A DNA stretch of 7,921 bases from an uncultured Porphyromonadaceae bacterium (GTDB lineage Bacteria; Bacteroidota; Bacteroidia; Bacteroidales; Muribaculaceae), in the NCBI GenBank assembly GCA_947166165.1, contig CAMVDK010000142.1, positions 1-7,921 on the forward strand. Reading direction: 5' to 3'. Positions 6,784-7,921 of this stretch are shown here, one piece after another; the first letter of the stretch is position 1; every line of letters begins with the position of its first letter. The notes beneath the pieces were generated by a model. The model saw only the letters and a program-made list of their open reading frames with translations, had not been told where the DNA came from and did no database searches. The position numbers and the translations under genes are program-made.

Positions 6784-7921
6784 ATGGCTGAGAGCAATTT
6801 TATCGACTATGTGAAGATTCTGTGCCGCAGTGGCAAGGGCGGCGCCGGTTCGGCGCACCTGCACCGCGCCAAGTATGTGCCCAAAGGCGGCCCCGACGGC
6901 GGCGACGGCGGACGAGGCGGACACATCTACCTGAAGGGCAACCGCAACCTGTGGACGCTCATCCACCTGAAGTATACCCGCCACATCTTCGCCACCGACG
7001 GCCAGTCGGGCGGCGAGAACCAGCTCACCGGCCGCAACGGCCAGGACCGCACCATCGAGGTGCCCTGCGGCACGGCCGTCTACGACGCCGAGACGGGGAA
7101 ATTCCTGTGCGACGTCACCGAGCACGATCAGGTGGTGCGGCTGCTCAAGGGCGGACGAGGCGGACTGGGCAACCAGCACTTCAAGACCGCCACGCGGCAG
7201 ACACCGCGCTTCGCGCAGCCCGGCGAGCCAGGCATCGAGCGCGCCGTGATCATGGAGCTCAAGCTGCTCGCCGATGTGGGACTGGTGGGATTCCCCAATG
7301 CCGGCAAGTCGACCTTGCTCTCGGTGATTTCGGCCGCCAAACCCAAAATCGCCAACTATCCCTTCACCACCCTCGAGCCCAACCTGGGCATTGTGAGCTA
7401 CCGCGACATGCAGTCGTTTGTCATGGCCGACATCCCTGGCATCATCGAGGGCGCCAGCGAGGGCAAAGGACTCGGGCTGCGCTTCCTGCGCCACATCGAG
7501 CGCAACGCCGTGCTGCTGTTCATGATTCCGGCCGACAGCGACGACATCGCCCACGAATACGCCGTGCTGAGCAACGAGCTGGCCACCTTCAACCCCGACC
7601 TCGTGGCCAAGCCTCGCGTGCTGGCCATCACCAAGTGCGACATGCTCGACGACGAGCTCATCGACCAAATGCGCCCCGAGCTGCCCGACGGGGTGCCCGC
7701 CGTGTTCATCTCCAGCGTGGCCCAGCAGGGACTCACCGAACTCAAAGACCTGCTGTGGCGCACCATCAACGACGAGCGCAACCGCATCCCCGACACGCTC
7801 ACCCACCGCGACCTCGACAACCGCCACCGCGACAAGGCCGAAGACGAATTCATCTTCTCCACCCCCGACACCGACAGCGACGACGACACCGACGATACGC
7901 CTCACCGTGCCAAGGGCACCG
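6784..7921 (+). CDS. obg: Obg/CgtA family GTPase (C-terminal end cut by window edge)
   Basis: The frame is open from the ATG at 6784 to the window end, giving 379 complete codons and no stop. Residues 1 to about 158 form the glycine-rich Obg fold (for example KGGPDGGDGGRGG and LLKGGRGGLGNQHF). The G domain follows with all five motifs: G1 GFPNAGKST (169-177), G2 YPFTTLEPNLG (192-202), G3 DIPG (216-219), G4 TKCD (283-286) and G5 ISSVA (309-313). The last visible residues are rich in Asp and Thr, and the stop is probably only a few codons past the edge, since Bacteroidales Obg proteins are often about 390 residues. Obg is an essential GTPase acting in late 50S ribosome assembly and stress signalling. 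It begins 60 bases after sufS on the same strand, with no obvious terminator or good promoter in the gap. Read-through from suf is therefore possible. Confidence 0.97.
   Translation, partial: MAESNFIDYVKILCRSGKGGAGSAHLHRAKYVPKGGPDGGDGGRGGHIYLKGNRNLWTLIHLKYTRHIFATDGQSGGENQLTGRNGQDRTIEVPCGTAVYDAETGKFLCDVTEHDQVVRLLKGGRGGLGNQHFKTATRQTPRFAQPGEPGIERAVIMELKLLADVGLVGFPNAGKSTLLSVISAAKPKIANYPFTTLEPNLGIVSYRDMQSFVMADIPGIIEGASEGKGLGLRFLRHIERNAVLLFMIPADSDDIAHEYAVLSNELATFNPDLVAKPRVLAITKCDMLDDELIDQMRPELPDGVPAVFISSVAQQGLTELKDLLWRTINDERNRIPDTLTHRDLDNRHRDKAEDEFIFSTPDTDSDDDTDDTPHRAKGT

Noticed and set aside
6769..7905. 378-codon open frame on the minus strand opposite obg
   Set aside because: It is the same kind of compositional shadow, rich in Val, Gly, Ala and His, opposite a full Obg reading with all five G motifs.

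Overview
The window looks like a chromosomal segment from a GC-rich member of the Bacteroidales. Three things support this. There are Bacteroidetes-type promoters (TTTG plus TAnnTTTG) upstream of two divergent genes. The genes lack Shine-Dalgarno sequences. The gene order is cvpA-sufB-sufC-sufD-sufS, with an AAA-ATPase-like gene of the kind abundant in gut Bacteroidales next to it. The genus cannot be fixed from sequence alone.

Layout. At 1-550 (minus strand) is the N-terminal part of an AAA-ATPase-like gene that runs off the left edge. At 551-808 is a short divergent intergenic region holding one promoter per direction. From 809 to 6723 runs a plus-strand suf operon. It starts with a CvpA-family membrane protein gene that is broken by an apparent one-base frameshift near position 991. 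SufB follows (its ATG overlaps the cvpA stop), then a small foreign-looking module, then SufC, SufD and the cysteine desulfurase SufS. At 6784 the obg/cgtA GTPase gene begins; it runs off the right edge.

How the genes work together. SufS removes sulfur from cysteine as a persulfide. The SufB-SufC-SufD complex accepts the sulfur and assembles Fe-S clusters, driven by the SufC ATPase. No SufE, SufU or SufA gene lies in the window. The CvpA-like protein and Obg have no known direct role in this pathway.

The most interesting object is at 2828-3319, between sufB and sufC. A 127-residue GxxExxY-family protein (PD-(D/E)XK nuclease fold) is tightly enclosed by a 52-bp imperfect inverted repeat (43 of 52 positions pair). 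The arms are built from eight copies of the heptamer ACAWAAG. The gene is much richer in AT than its suf neighbours. It looks like a compact ORF-in-hairpin element inserted in an otherwise conserved operon. It may be mobile, or it may act at the RNA level like a 23S rRNA intervening sequence; both ideas are inference.
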